Shown: positions 18,381 through 27,296, counted from the first letter of the stretch. The stretch: DNA of 64,000 bases from Pseudodonghicola xiamenensis DSM 18339 (GCF_000429365.1 NZ_AUBS01000001.1:547488-611487), one strand, 5' to 3'. The notes: generated from the letters alone by a model not told the origin. A program made the numbers and translations.

Positions 18381-19424
18381 TTACTTCGGTAAAATAACCG
18401 TAAAAACAGCGCCTTGTCCCACTTCGCTTTCTACCCTCAAGCGACCGCGATGGCGGTTGACGATATGTTTGACGATCGCCAGCCCCAGCCCTGTGCCGCC
18501 CAGTTGGCGCGACCGGTGATTGTCGGCGCGATAGAATCGCTCGGTCAGCCGCGGCAGGTGGACGGGATCGATTCCCGGCCCCTTGTCGATCACCTGCACC
18601 CGCGCTGCGGCAGAGCGCACCGCCGGATCGCGCTCTGATGAGGTCAGCACCAGATCGACCCGACCGCCGGAACCGCCGTATTTGATCGCATTCTCCACCA
18701 GGTTGGTGAACACCTGCCGGAGCTGGTCGGGATCGCCGGTGATCTCGACATCGCCTTCCGGAGCAGTGAGCCCCAATTCCACCCCCGCCTCTTCAGCCAG
18801 CGGGCGCAGCGAATGCAGGGTGTCCTCCAGCGTCTGGGTCAGGTTGATCTGCTCCTTCGGGCGCACCCGCTCTTCGCTTTCGACACGGTTGAGAGACAAC
18901 AGATCTCCGACCAGGCGATTCATCCGGCTGGCCTCTCCCTCCATGATGCCGAGAAACCGCGCCCGGGCGGCGGGATCGTCGCGGGCAGCGCCGCGCAGGG
19001 TTTCGATGAATCCCATCAGCGCCGTCAGCGGTGTGCGCAGTTCGTGACTGACGTTGGCGACGAAATCGCGGCGCATCTGCCCGGCCTGCTCCAGATGGGT
19101 AATATCCTGAAAACTGACCAGAACCGCACCACCCTGCACCGCGCCGATGCCGTGCACATATCGGCAATTCACGTCATAAGTGGTATCCTGCGCGCCATCG
19201 TTGGACAGATGTCGCGTCACATGCGGACGCTTGTCGCGCAGGCTGGCCTCGATCGCGTCCAGCACCAGCGGTTGGCGCAGGATGGTGGCGAAATGCCGTC
19301 CTCTGATCTGCTGCCCCAACAGCGTCAGCGCCTCGGAATTGGCGGCGATGATGCGCTCGGACTGGTCCACCAGCAACGCAGGCAACGGAATTGCGGCCAG
19401 AAAGTCGGAAATCAGGTCGTCCAA
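18381..19424 (-). CDS. phoR: Phosphate regulon sensor histidine kinase PhoR (no membrane segment)
   Basis: Histidine kinase controlling PhoB. PAS domain (residues ~10-115), HisKA with the phospho-acceptor His in FVANVSHELRTPLTALMGFIETL (H127 from this start), then HATPase with N box NLVENAIKYG, DKGPGID, and GGTGLGLAIVKHIV. Unlike E. coli PhoR, no N-terminal transmembrane helix is seen, so it would be cytosolic and sense through Pst/PhoU contacts. Start is uncertain: TTG 19424 follows GGAGGG by 9 bases; GTG 19457 would add 11 residues but lacks a good ribosome binding site. Context with pst genes supports the PhoR assignment. Confidence 0.88.
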   Translation of the reverse strand: MDDLISDFLAAIPLPALLVDQSERIIAANSEALTLLGQQIRGRHFATILRQPLVLDAIEASLRDKRPHVTRHLSNDGAQDTTYDVNCRYVHGIGAVQGGAVLVSFQDITHLEQAGQMRRDFVANVSHELRTPLTALMGFIETLRGAARDDPAARARFLGIMEGEASRMNRLVGDLLSLNRVESEERVRPKEQINLTQTLEDTLHSLRPLAEEAGVELGLTAPEGDVEITGDPDQLRQVFTNLVENAIKYGGSGGRVDLVLTSSERDPAVRSAAARVQVIDKGPGIDPVHLPRLTERFYRADNHRSRQLGGTGLGLAIVKHIVNRHRGRLRVESEVGQGAVFTVILPK

Positions 19425-19460
19425 AATAAGTCTCCCTCCGCGGAGTCGTCCGGGCACCTT

Positions 19461-19487
19461 GCCGCATCAATGTAACCGTGATGCGGC
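19461..19487. repeat. 9-bp perfect inverted repeat upstream of phoR
   Basis: GCCGCATCA and TGATGCGGC flank a 9-base spacer. It lies just before the phoR start, so it could be an operator or a 5' leader hairpin. It does not resemble a PHO box. No T run follows, so a terminator is less likely. Confidence 0.45.
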
Positions 19488-19613
19488 ACCGGCCGCCGCT
19501 ATGGGCGCAGCAAAGATGGATTTCTGCGGGTGAGACGCGCCCGCCTCACCTGCCCGGATCGAGGCCGCCGGGCCGGGCAGAGAGGCCTGGTAAGGCCCGC
19601 CCCACCCGTCGCG

Positions 19614-20138
19614 TCATTCGACCTTTTTCATCGTGTCGCGGAACTTGCGCATGTTGTCCTGATAATGCAACGCCCCCAGGCGCATCCGCTTGGCGTGATC
19701 TTCGCTGATCTCGCGCATCACTTTGCCGGGGGCGCCCATCACCAGAGAGTTGTCGGGGATTTCCTTGCCCTCGGTCACCAGCGCACCGGCACCGATCAGG
19801 CAGTTCTTGCCGATCTTGGCACCGTTCAGCACGGTGGCCCCCATCCCGATCAGAGAGCCGTCACCGATGGTGCAGCCATGCAGCATGACCTTGTGGCCGA
19901 TGGTGCAGTCCTTGCCGATGCTCAGAGGAAAGCCCGCGTCCACATGCATCACGCAATCCTCCTGCACGTTCGACCCCTCGCCGATGCGGATCTCTTCGTG
20001 ATCGGCGCGGATGGTCGATCCGAACCAGACCGAGGATCCGGCCTCCATCACCACCTTGCCGATCAGGTTGGCATCGGGGGCGACCCAGGTGTCGTCGTGC
20101 AGTTGCGGCGCGTCAGCGCCCAAAGCGTAGATGGTCAA
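19614..20138 (-). CDS. Gamma carbonic anhydrase family protein
   Basis: Left-handed beta-helix protein (174 aa) of the gamma-class carbonic anhydrase/YrdA group; trimer, zinc at subunit interfaces, interconverting CO2 and bicarbonate in the active members. Hexapeptide repeats run from ~18 to 140, and the three zinc-ligand histidines are present as H65, H82 and H87. Start is TTG at 20138: a GAGGAGG ribosome site sits 7 bases before it and the TTG overlaps the gmk stop (TTGA), so translation is coupled to guanylate kinase. Activity in vivo is not assured, as many homologues are inactive in assays. Confidence 0.87.
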   Translation of the reverse strand: MTIYALGADAPQLHDDTWVAPDANLIGKVVMEAGSSVWFGSTIRADHEEIRIGEGSNVQEDCVMHVDAGFPLSIGKDCTIGHKVMLHGCTIGDGSLIGMGATVLNGAKIGKNCLIGAGALVTEGKEIPDNSLVMGAPGKVMREISEDHAKRMRLGALHYQDNMRKFRDTMKKVE

Positions 20139-20779
20139 AGCTTGTCCTCCTCGAATTCCGCCTGCAGGGCCCGCACATGGGCGGTCAGCCCGGGTTGCTG
20201 GATGCGGCGCAGGCGGGTGGCCTCAATGATCGTCTTCAGCCGGGCTTCGGTGGCATCGAGATCGTCATTGACCAGAACGTAGTCGTACCCGCCCCAATGG
20301 CTGATCTCGTCCCAGCTTTTCTGCATCCGGCGACGAATGGTCTCGGCATCGTCCTGGCCGCGGCTGATCAACCGGCGACGCAGCTCGGCGATCGAGGGCG
20401 GCAGCAGGAAGATCGACAGCGTGTGTTGTCCCAGGGCCGAATTACGGATCTGTTGCGCGCCCTGCCAGTCGATGTCGAACAGCACATCCTCGCCCCCGTC
20501 GATCGCCGCCTCGACCGGTCCGCGCGGCGAACCGTAGAAATTCCCGAACACATGGGCGTGCTCCAGCATGCCGTCATCGGCGACATCGGCCTTGAACTGG
20601 GCTTCGGTCATGAAGTGATAATCAATGCCGTCGACCTCGCCCGGGCGGGGTTGCCGGGTGGTGGCGCTGACCGAAAAGACGATCGACGGATCCCAAGCGC
20701 GCAGCCGTTTGGCCAGGGTGGATTTCCCCGCGCCCGAGGGCGAGGAAAGGATGATCAGCAATCCGCGGCGTTCAGCCAT
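20135..20779 (-). CDS. gmk: Guanylate kinase
   Basis: Phosphorylates GMP to GDP. 214 aa, P-loop SPSGAGKST (residues 13-21), GMP-binding [20 protein letters not shown], and the lid [20 protein letters not shown] lies 7 bases before the ATG. Preceded by yicC with an 80-base gap and overlapping the carbonic anhydrase gene downstream. yicC-gmk pairing is widely conserved in bacteria. Confidence 0.97.
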   Translation of the reverse strand: MAERRGLLIILSSPSGAGKSTLAKRLRAWDPSIVFSVSATTRQPRPGEVDGIDYHFMTEAQFKADVADDGMLEHAHVFGNFYGSPRGPVEAAIDGGEDVLFDIDWQGAQQIRNSALGQHTLSIFLLPPSIAELRRRLISRGQDDAETIRRRMQKSWDEISHWGGYDYVLVNDDLDATEARLKTIIEATRLRRIQQPGLTAHVRALQAEFEEDKL

Positions 20780-20859
20780 CTCAGATCTCCTGCAAAGTCA
20801 TTGGGGGATGCCCGAAGACCTCCCGATAAGAGGCGTCGCCCGGGCAAGTGCCGGGGGCG

Positions 20860-21750
20860 TCATTCGACATTCTGGACCTGCTCGCGCATCTGGTCGATCA
20901 CCGCCTTGAGATCGAGCCCCACCCGCGTCAGATCGGAATTTTGCGACTTGGAACAGAGCGTGTTGGCCTCGCGATTGAATTCCTGCATCAGGAAATCCAG
21001 CTTGCGCCCCACCGCGCCGCCGGCATCGAGCAGCTCCCGGGCGGCGCCGACATGGGCGCGCAGCCGGTCCAGCTCTTCGGTGACGTCTGCCTTGACCGCG
21101 ATAAGCGCCAGTTCCTGCGCCACCCGGTCCGGATCTGCGCCATCGACGTTGTCCAAAACCCGGGCCAGATTGGCGCGCAGGGTTTCGGCCATTGCCGCCT
21201 TGCGCGCCTCGGCCAGATCTGCCGCCGCGGCCACCAGGGTTTCGACCTGCGCCAACTGGTCGCGCAGCAGCGCCTCGAGCGCGCGGCCTTCGGTTCGGCG
21301 CATATCCAGAAAGGCGGCGATCAGCGGCGCCAGTTCGGATTTGATCTGCGCCACCAGCGCGCCGTAATCTTCGTTCTCGGCGCCGGGCTCCATCATGCCG
21401 CGCAGGCCCAGAAGATCGCTCGCCCGCGATGGCGCCAGATCAACGCCTCGCTCCTGGGCTTCGGCCTCGATCCGCGCCAGCGCCTCCAGCGCAGCGATCA
21501 GAATGCCGGGGTTCAGCACTGCGTTTGCGGCCGAGTCGGCGCGGGTCAGCCGCAGCGACAGGGTGACATTGCCCCGTGTCACCGCCTTGGCCAGATCGGC
21601 GCGCAGCGCGGCCTCGAGCCCCTCGAGCCAGTCGGGCACCCGCAGACGCAGGTCCAGCCCCTTGCCGTTGACGCTGCGCAATTCCCATCCCCAGGAGAAC
21701 GGCGCCCGCTCTCCCTTCGCCGAGGCGAACCCGGTCATTGATCTGATCAT
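20860..21750 (-). CDS. YicC/YloC family endoribonuclease
   Basis: Member of the YicC family (296 aa), described as a stress-linked endoribonuclease involved in small-RNA turnover. Seen: N-terminal MIRSMTGFASAKGE signature, RSVNGKGLDLRLRVPDWLEGLEAALR, and the C-terminal EFNREANTLCSKSQNSDLTRVGLDLKAVIDQMREQVQNVE, a family hallmark. ATG 21750 is chosen because it begins with the conserved MIRSMTGF; the longer frame adds 36 low-conservation residues. Located directly upstream of gmk. Confidence 0.92.
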   Translation of the reverse strand: MIRSMTGFASAKGERAPFSWGWELRSVNGKGLDLRLRVPDWLEGLEAALRADLAKAVTRGNVTLSLRLTRADSAANAVLNPGILIAALEALARIEAEAQERGVDLAPSRASDLLGLRGMMEPGAENEDYGALVAQIKSELAPLIAAFLDMRRTEGRALEALLRDQLAQVETLVAAAADLAEARKAAMAETLRANLARVLDNVDGADPDRVAQELALIAVKADVTEELDRLRAHVGAARELLDAGGAVGRKLDFLMQEFNREANTLCSKSQNSDLTRVGLDLKAVIDQMREQVQNVE

Positions 21751-21909
21751 GCGCTTGCGTCCCCTGTCGCCGTTCAGTCCCTGTCGGGGCGCAGGTAATG
21801 CCATAGGGACAGGCAGGGCAAGCCCCCAGCCCGAATGCAGCCCCGATGCTGGCCCCATGCTGTTCCGATGCCACCCGGATGCCGTTTCTCGTCGGGCAAC
21901 GGATCGTTG

Positions 21910-21924
21910 TTAACCAGAGATTAA
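21910..21924. promoter_or_regulatory. Candidate CtrA binding site
   Basis: TTAA-N7-TTAA on the plus strand; on the minus strand it reads TTAA-N7-TTAAC, an exact match to the alphaproteobacterial CtrA consensus (the final C is the complement of base 21,909). It lies 148 bases before the PAS-protein start and 160 bases before the yicC start. Confidence 0.6.
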
Positions 21925-21959
21925 GGAAACGCTCCAAAATTTAGCCGAAATGTGTCAAA

Positions 21960-21975
21960 TTAACGGCAAGGTAAC
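21960..21975 (+). promoter_or_regulatory. Second CtrA-like site
   Basis: TTAA-N7-GTAAC on the plus strand, one mismatch from TTAA-N7-TTAAC, 36 bases after the first site and 97 bases before the PAS-protein ATG. Paired sites strengthen the case for CtrA control of this gene. Confidence 0.5.
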
Positions 21976-22071
21976 CAGTTTCGGGGTAGGCCGGAACACA
22001 GTCACGATCACATGTTTTCTGGTGCCGGTCACGAAAGTGGCCCAGGGCACTGTCAGCGAGGGCAGCGACAG

Positions 22072-22770
22072 ATGCGCGATCTTCCCCCCCAGACCAGTCC
22101 GAACCAGGGCGCCGGCAATGTCGTGCCGATCCAGCCGTTCCAGCGTCATCGCAGCCTGTCGCCGCTGCGTCAGGCCGAGGCCTATTGGCTGGCGCTCTGC
22201 GGGCCGGGAGCCCTGCCCCGCCGAAGCCAGATCGACCCGCGCGGCCTAGCCAATATCCTCGATTACAGCTTCATTCTGGAACAGGTCGCACCGCGGGTGG
22301 CGCGATTTCGCCTTGCTGGTCAGCACCTGCATGAACTGACGGGAATGGAGGTGCGCGGTCTGCCCTTCACGGCGCTTTTCGCCGATACCGCACGGACCGA
22401 CGCCGGCACCGCGCTTGAGCGGGTTTTCTCCGGGCCGAATGTGGCGGAATTGCGGCTGACCCATCCCGGTGGCGCCGGCCGCGTGGCTGGCGAAGGCCGG
22501 ATGCTGCTGCTGCCGCTGTGCACCGATGAGGGCGACGTTTCGCGTGCGCTGGGTGTGATCGTCGCTGACGGTGTCGGTCGCAGCGCCCTGCCCTGCCGGT
22601 TCGATATCACCGATCGGTTGCTGCGTCCGGCCCCTGGCCCTGCCGCGCCGGAGAGCCTTCCCGAACGCGCCGGAACTGCGGTGCCGGAACAGGAGGTCAC
22701 GCCACAGGGCTTTGCCGAGGCTCAGGTTGCCTTTGCCGGCGCCGAACCGCATCTGCGGCTGGTGAAGTAG
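22072..22770 (+). CDS. PAS domain-containing protein (PF07310-like)
   Basis: 232-aa single-domain regulatory-looking protein of the alphaproteobacterial PAS family once listed as DUF1457. Seen: RQAEAYWLALCGPGALPRRSQIDPRGLANILDYSFILEQVAPRVARFRLAGQHLHELTGMEVRGLPFTALF, the defining N-terminal block (residues ~25-100), then a less conserved C-terminal half. No output domain or membrane helix. ATG 22072 follows a weak GAGGG; the frame is open further upstream. Two CtrA-like sites sit in the promoter, suggesting cell-cycle or motility control. Function not established. Confidence 0.8.
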   Translation: MRDLPPQTSPNQGAGNVVPIQPFQRHRSLSPLRQAEAYWLALCGPGALPRRSQIDPRGLANILDYSFILEQVAPRVARFRLAGQHLHELTGMEVRGLPFTALFADTARTDAGTALERVFSGPNVAELRLTHPGGAGRVAGEGRMLLLPLCTDEGDVSRALGVIVADGVGRSALPCRFDITDRLLRPAPGPAAPESLPERAGTAVPEQEVTPQGFAEAQVAFAGAEPHLRLVK

Positions 22771-22842
22771 ACCTCAGCGCCCCGGTGAGCTCACCGCATC
22801 GGCAAGGTCTGCCTGCAAAACGCTGCCATGCCGGACAAAGCA

Positions 22843-22876
22843 ACGGGCGCGGTTCGGCTGAACACCCCGCGCCCGT
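22843..22876. terminator. Bidirectional terminator between PAS-protein gene and DAHP synthase gene
   Basis: 10-bp stem ACGGGCGCGG / CCGCGCCCGT with a 14-base loop, between convergent genes. CTTTCATAA follows on plus and TTGCTTTG on minus, so both tails are only moderately T-rich. Confidence 0.6.
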
Positions 22877-22908
22877 CTTTCATAACGATCTTTATCGTCG
22901 GCCTCGGA

Positions 22909-24282
22909 TCAGCCTGCAGCGCGTGCAGCGATCTGATCCTGGCGCAGACGGCTGAGTTCTTCGGCGACGAGGAACGCAAGCTCCAGCGACTGACTGGCAT
23001 TGAGCCGCGGGTCGCAGGCGGTATGGTAACGGTCGGAGAGGTTCTCGTCGCGTACTGCCCGCAGGCCGCCGGTGCATTCGGTCACATCCTGGCCGGTCAT
23101 CTCGAAATGCACGCCGCCGGGCACGGTGCCTTCCGCGGCATGGATGGCGAAGAACTCGCGCACTTCGCGCAGCACCGCCTCGAACGGGCGCGTCTTGAAG
23201 CCGGAGGCCGATTTGATGGTATTGCCATGCATCGGGTCAGAGACCCAGACCACATTGGCCCCCTCTTCCTGCACCGCCTTGATCAGCCGCGGCAGGTGAT
23301 CGCCTGCCTTGCCGGCGCCGAACCGGGCAATCAGGGTCAGCCGGCCGGCTTCGTTTTCGGGGTTCAGCTTCTGCATCAGTCGCTTGAGATCCTCGGCCGT
23401 CATCGTCGGGCCGCACTTCAGCCCGATCGGGTTCAGCACGCCGCTGCAATATTCCACATGGGCGCCATCGGGCTGACGGGTCCGGTCGCCGATCCAGATC
23501 AGATGGCCAGAGCCGGCCAGCCAATTGCCCGAGGTCGAATCGCGCCGGGTCAGCGCCTCTTCATATTCCAGCAGCAAGGCTTCGTGGCTGGTGTAGAATT
23601 CCACCGACGACAGCGTATGCGCGGTATCGCGGTTGACCCCGGCGGCGCGCATGAAATCCAGCGTGTCCGAGATCCGGCTGGCCATCTCGCGATACCGTTC
23701 GGCCTTTTCTCCCTCGGTGAAATCCAGGATCCACGAATGCACCTGGTTCACATCGGCATAGCCGCCGGTCGAAAAGGCGCGCAGCAGGTTCAACGTCGCT
23801 GCCGCCTGGGTATAGGCCTGCAGCATCCGTGCCGGATCGGGCACTCGGGCGGCGGGGGTGAAGGCCAGATCGTTGATGATGTCGCCGCGATAGCTGGGCA
23901 GCTCGACCCCGTCGATCACCTCGGTGGGTGCAGAGCGCGGCTTGGCGAATTGGCCGGCCATCCGGCCGACCTTGATCACCGGAACCTTGGCGCCATAGGT
24001 CAGCACCATGGCCATCTGCAGCATCACCTTGAACGTGTCGCGGATACCGTCGGCGCTGAATTGTTCGAAGCTTTCGGCACAGTCCCCCCCTTGCAGCAAG
24101 AAGGCCTCGCCGCGCGATGCCGCGCCCAGATGCGCCTTCAGTCTGCGTGCCTCGCCGGCAAAGACCAGCGGCGGGTATTTCATCAACTGCGTCTCGACGG
24201 TCTCAAGTGCCGCGGAATCGACATAGTCGGGCATCTGAATGCGCGGTTTCGCACGCCAGCTCGATTTGCTCCAATCCGTCAT
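22909..24282 (-). CDS. Class II (plant-type) 3-deoxy-7-phosphoheptulonate synthase
   Basis: First enzyme of the shikimate pathway: condenses PEP and erythrose-4-phosphate to DAHP. 457 aa, class II fold. Seen: [32 protein letters not shown] near the N-terminus, [22 protein letters not shown]-like [23 protein letters not shown], and [12 protein letters not shown] followed by [18 protein letters not shown]. The metal-binding Cys, His, Glu and Asp positions of the class are represented by these blocks. ATG 24282 has GGAGGAG 8 bases upstream; the frame adds one GTG codon before it. Confidence 0.95.
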   Translation of the reverse strand: MTDWSKSSWRAKPRIQMPDYVDSAALETVETQLMKYPPLVFAGEARRLKAHLGAASRGEAFLLQGGDCAESFEQFSADGIRDTFKVMLQMAMVLTYGAKVPVIKVGRMAGQFAKPRSAPTEVIDGVELPSYRGDIINDLAFTPAARVPDPARMLQAYTQAAATLNLLRAFSTGGYADVNQVHSWILDFTEGEKAERYREMASRISDTLDFMRAAGVNRDTAHTLSSVEFYTSHEALLLEYEEALTRRDSTSGNWLAGSGHLIWIGDRTRQPDGAHVEYCSGVLNPIGLKCGPTMTAEDLKRLMQKLNPENEAGRLTLIARFGAGKAGDHLPRLIKAVQEEGANVVWVSDPMHGNTIKSASGFKTRPFEAVLREVREFFAIHAAEGTVPGGVHFEMTGQDVTECTGGLRAVRDENLSDRYHTACDPRLNASQSLELAFLVAEELSRLRQDQIAARAAG

Positions 24283-24370
24283 CACTTGATCTCCTCCGCT
24301 CGGGACTTGGCCGGGTTTTCAGGGGGTCTCTATACAAAAGAGCCCGCAGGGATACCATAAGCCATTTGGG

Positions 24371-24394
24371 GTACTTGACGCCGCAGTCAAGTAC
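24371..24394. promoter_or_regulatory. Perfect 24-bp palindromic operator candidate
   Basis: Arms GTACTTGAC and GTCAAGTAC with a 6-base spacer, in the divergent gap between DAHP synthase (89 bases away) and the GlxA-type regulator (84 bases away). The TTGACG within the left arm could be a -35 on plus and TTGACT a -35 on minus, so a bound protein would block both promoters. Confidence 0.6.
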
Positions 24395-24478
24395 GTCTCA
24401 AGGTGACGCCAAGGGATGGGTTCAGATGCGCTCCGTCAAGAAGGCGCAGTGGCCCCATGAATACTCAGGAAGTCAGCC

Positions 24479-25483
24479 ATGTCAGAGCAACGCCAAGTTG
24501 TCGCCAGCGTTCCGAACTCCGGCCACAGCCGGCGGTTCGTATTTGTATTGCTCGACCGCTTTACGCTCTTGTCCTTTGCCTCGGCGTTGGAATGTCTTCG
24601 GATCGCCAATCGCATGTCGGGACAGGAGCTGTATAGCTGGGCGATGATCGGTGAAGGTGGAGAAGAGGTCACCTGTTCCGCCGGTGCCACCTTCAAGCTG
24701 GATGCCGATCTGGAGATTCTGCAGCGCGACGATACCGTTTTGCTCTGCGGTGGCATTGACGTGCAGACCGCGACCACCAAGAAGCTCTTGTCCTGGCTGC
24801 GGCGCGAGGCGCGGCGCGGCATGGTGATGGGGGGGCTCTGCACCGCCGGCTACGCCCTGGCCAAGGCGGGCCTGCTGGATGGCAAGCGCGCCACCATCCA
24901 CTGGGAAAACGCCGATAGCTTTCTGGAAGAATTCGGCGAGGTAGAGCTGACCAAATCGGTCTTTGTCATCGACGGCAACCGGATCACCACGGCCGGCGGC
25001 ACCTCGTCCATCGACATGATGCTGAAGCTGATCGCCAATGATTGCGGCGAGGAATTGGCCAATGCGGTGGCCGATCAGCTTATCTATTCCTCGATCCGGA
25101 CTGATCAGGACACTCAGCGCCTGTCGGTCCCGACCCGGATCGGGGTACGTCACCCGAAACTGAGCCAGGTCATCCACATGATGGAGCAGAATATCGAGGA
25201 GCCGATCAGCCCGGCCCTTCTGGCCCAGGATGTCGGCATGTCGACCCGTCAGCTTGAACGGTTGTTCCGGCGCTATCTGAACCGGTCTCCGAAGCGATAT
25301 TACATGGAACTTCGCCTGCAGAAGGCGCGTAATCTGTTGATGCAAACCGACATGAGCGTGATCAACGTTGCCCTGGCCTGTGGTTTCGCCAGCCCATCGC
25401 ATTTCTCCAAATGCTATCGGGCGCATTACAACACCACCCCCTATCGTGAACGCGGTACCCAGGGCACTGGGGGGCCGATTTAA
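24479..25483 (+). CDS. GlxA-family transcriptional regulator (DJ-1/PfpI-like plus AraC HTH)
   Basis: 334-aa regulator: N-terminal class I glutamine amidotransferase-like domain (residues ~18-190, with GGLCTAGYALAKAGLLDGKRATIHW at the nucleophile-elbow position) that in this group binds ligand, and a C-terminal AraC-type double HTH (~225-325, DVGMSTRQLERLFRRYLNRSPKRYY and ALACGFASPSHFSKCYRAHYNTTPYRER). Related proteins (GbdR, CdhR, ArgR) control amino-acid or quaternary-amine catabolism. It precedes the Liv-type ABC operon, so that operon is a plausible target. AGGAAG lies 6 bases before the ATG. Confidence 0.9.
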   Translation: MSEQRQVVASVPNSGHSRRFVFVLLDRFTLLSFASALECLRIANRMSGQELYSWAMIGEGGEEVTCSAGATFKLDADLEILQRDDTVLLCGGIDVQTATTKKLLSWLRREARRGMVMGGLCTAGYALAKAGLLDGKRATIHWENADSFLEEFGEVELTKSVFVIDGNRITTAGGTSSIDMMLKLIANDCGEELANAVADQLIYSSIRTDQDTQRLSVPTRIGVRHPKLSQVIHMMEQNIEEPISPALLAQDVGMSTRQLERLFRRYLNRSPKRYYMELRLQKARNLLMQTDMSVINVALACGFASPSHFSKCYRAHYNTTPYRERGTQGTGGPI

Positions 25484-26058
25484 CAGGCCATTCCCTTTCC
25501 TGTTACGCATGAAATTAATTCAAGATGAAATTGGACAATTCATCTTTTGTCTCGGTATATTCGGAAATGGCGCCGATTTTTATCCTGCGCTCCGGACGCC
25601 GGGCCTTTCATTATTTAACGAGTGTATTCTTTTCCCGGCGCTTCGGCACCCAAGGGCGCGTGCCGCAAGAGCCGTTACGGCGGTCTTGAGCGGGCCCCTT
25701 GTCGTTGGGGCGGACCGGAGCATTCCGGATCTGGCGTCAGGCAACCCTGGTTCAATGTCGGTTGGCGTCAAATGGCCCGTATCGTCGCGCGCTCCTTTCC
25801 GGTCCTGGCCAGTGAACTGAGCCAGAGAAAGTGAACTTAGCCAGAGATCTTGTCTAGAAATCTTGGCCACAGATATTGTCATGGTCTTTCCCCGAGGGAA
25901 GGCATGCGCCAGAGCGGTGTCGCCTGGCAGGACGCCGGTTTCCCGCACCGGAAAAGTCGTTTTCCCGGGTGGCGAAGGCTGAGGATAGTACTTTTCTTTT
26001 GAAATGAGCTTGCCTAGGATTTGATCAGAACATCACGTTCCAACTAGGGAGTAACTTT
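25484..26058. other. 575-bp intergenic region upstream of livJ
   Basis: It begins with an inverted repeat TAACAGG / CCTGTTA (25,481-25,505) overlapping the regulator's stop, then an AT-rich stretch, a GC-rich middle without credible coding ORF, a two-copy tandem repeat (listed separately), and an AT-rich promoter-like segment at ~25,980-26,040 before livJ. The middle may be a relic of an element, but no transposase was recognised. Confidence 0.5.
25811..25847 (+). repeat. Tandem direct repeat, two 18-bp units, 19-bp period
   Basis: AGTGAACTGAGCCAGAGA followed after one base by AGTGAACTTAGCCAGAGA, differing at one base. The 19-bp period is close to two helical turns, which fits a tandem regulator site; it lies 212 bases upstream of livJ. 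A transposon scar is the alternative. Confidence 0.6.
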
Positions 26059-27240
26059 ATGAAAAAGCTGCTTATGGCCACGGCCGCGACCGCGCTCATG
26101 ACCGGTGCCGCTGCCGCCGAGGATATCAAGATCGGCGTTCTGCTGGGCTTCACCGGCCCGATCGAATCGCTGACCCCCTCGATGGCGGCAGGGGCTGAAA
26201 TGGCGATCAAGGAGGTCAGCGATAGCGGCCTGCTGCTGGACGGTGCTACCGTGACCCCGGTGCGCGCGGATACCACCTGCGTCGATTCCAGCGCCGCCAC
26301 CGCTGCCGCCGAGCGGCTTGTCACCTCGGATGGCGTCAAGGGCATCATGGGGGCCGATTGCTCCGGCGTGACCGGTGCTGTCCTCGCCAATGTCGCTGTG
26401 CCCAATGGCATCGTGATGATCTCGCCTTCCGCAACCTCGCCCGGGCTGACTGAGGCCGAGGATAACGGGCTGTTCTTCCGCACCGCGCCCTCCGATGCCC
26501 GTCAAGGCCAGGTGATGAGCGACATCCTGATCGAGGACGGGGTCAAGGAAGTCGCAGTCACCTATACAAATAACGATTATGGCAAGGGGCTCGCCGACAG
26601 TTTCCAGGCCGCTTACGAAGCCGCGGGCGGCACGGTGACCATCAGCGCCGCGCATGAGGACGGCAAGGCCGATTACTCTGCCGAAGTCGGCGCGCTGGCG
26701 GCGGGCGGCGGTGACCGGCTGGTCGTTGCGGGCTATGTCGATCAGGGCGGATCGGGGGTCGTGCGCGCCGCGCTCGACAGCGGCGCCTTCGACACCTTCC
26801 ACTTCCCTGATGGCATGATCGGCACCAAGCTGGAAGAAGACTTCGGCGACGAGATCGACGGCTCCACCGGGCAGAACCCTGGCACCGACAGCCCGGGCGC
26901 CGACAAATTCGCCGAGATGGTCGGCGGTGCCTTTGACACGACCTCTCCCTATACGCCTGAATCCTACGATGCCGCCGCGCTGATGCTGCTGGCGATGCAG
27001 GCGGCCGGCTCCACCGATTCCAACGTTTACAAGGAAAAGGTGATGGAAGTTGCCAATGCTCCCGGCGAAAAGATCTATCCGGGCGAATTGGCCAAAGCGC
27101 TGCAGATCCTCAAGGACGGCGGGGATGTTGACTATGTCGGCGCCACCGCGGTTGAAATGATCGGCTCGGGCGAAACCGCCGGCAATTACCGCCAGATCAA
27201 GATCGAAAACGGCAAGATCACCACGGTGAAATTCCGCTGA
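26059..27240 (+). CDS. livJ: Branched-chain amino-acid-type ABC transporter substrate-binding protein
   Basis: Periplasmic binding protein of the Leu/Ile/Val (type I) family, 393 aa with signal peptide MKKLLMATAATALMTGAAAA cut before EDIKIGV. Seen: GVLLGFTGPIESLTPSMAAGAEMAIKEV, ADCSGVTGAVLANVAVPNGIVMISPSATSPGLTE, YTNNDYGKGLADSF, YVDQGGSG, and the C-terminal YTPESYDAAALMLLAMQAAG. Ligand could be branched-chain or other amino acids, amides or urea. GGGAG lies 7 bases before the ATG. First gene of a J-G-F-H-M operon with two extra small genes. Confidence 0.92.
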   Translation: MKKLLMATAATALMTGAAAAEDIKIGVLLGFTGPIESLTPSMAAGAEMAIKEVSDSGLLLDGATVTPVRADTTCVDSSAATAAAERLVTSDGVKGIMGADCSGVTGAVLANVAVPNGIVMISPSATSPGLTEAEDNGLFFRTAPSDARQGQVMSDILIEDGVKEVAVTYTNNDYGKGLADSFQAAYEAAGGTVTISAAHEDGKADYSAEVGALAAGGGDRLVVAGYVDQGGSGVVRAALDSGAFDTFHFPDGMIGTKLEEDFGDEIDGSTGQNPGTDSPGADKFAEMVGGAFDTTSPYTPESYDAAALMLLAMQAAGSTDSNVYKEKVMEVANAPGEKIYPGELAKALQILKDGGDVDYVGATAVEMIGSGETAGNYRQIKIENGKITTVKFR

Positions 27241-27279
27241 TCGGTCACGATCTGATCGGCAACAGCACAGGAGAAGGGT

Positions 27280-27296
27280 CCGGGGGCTATCCCCGG
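27280..27296 (+). other. Intercistronic hairpin livJ-livG
   Basis: CCGGGG-GCTAT-CCCCGG, a 6-bp GC stem 40 bases after the livJ stop and without a T run. Such hairpins often protect the abundant binding-protein transcript from 3' decay, giving more LivJ than membrane subunits. Confidence 0.5.

Larger units (their letters stand above)
21751..22071. other. Intergenic region between yicC and PAS-protein gene
   Basis: The first part (about 21,780-21,900) carries several spaced GATGC motifs and no coding signal. From 21,905 to 22,010 it turns AT-richer and holds two CtrA-like sites (listed separately), making it the likely divergent promoter region. Confidence 0.5.

Noticed and set aside
25580..25948. 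122-codon minus-strand ORF upstream of livJ
   Set aside because: No ribosome site, no recognised family, and it crosses the tandem repeat and AT-rich segments; treated as non-coding.
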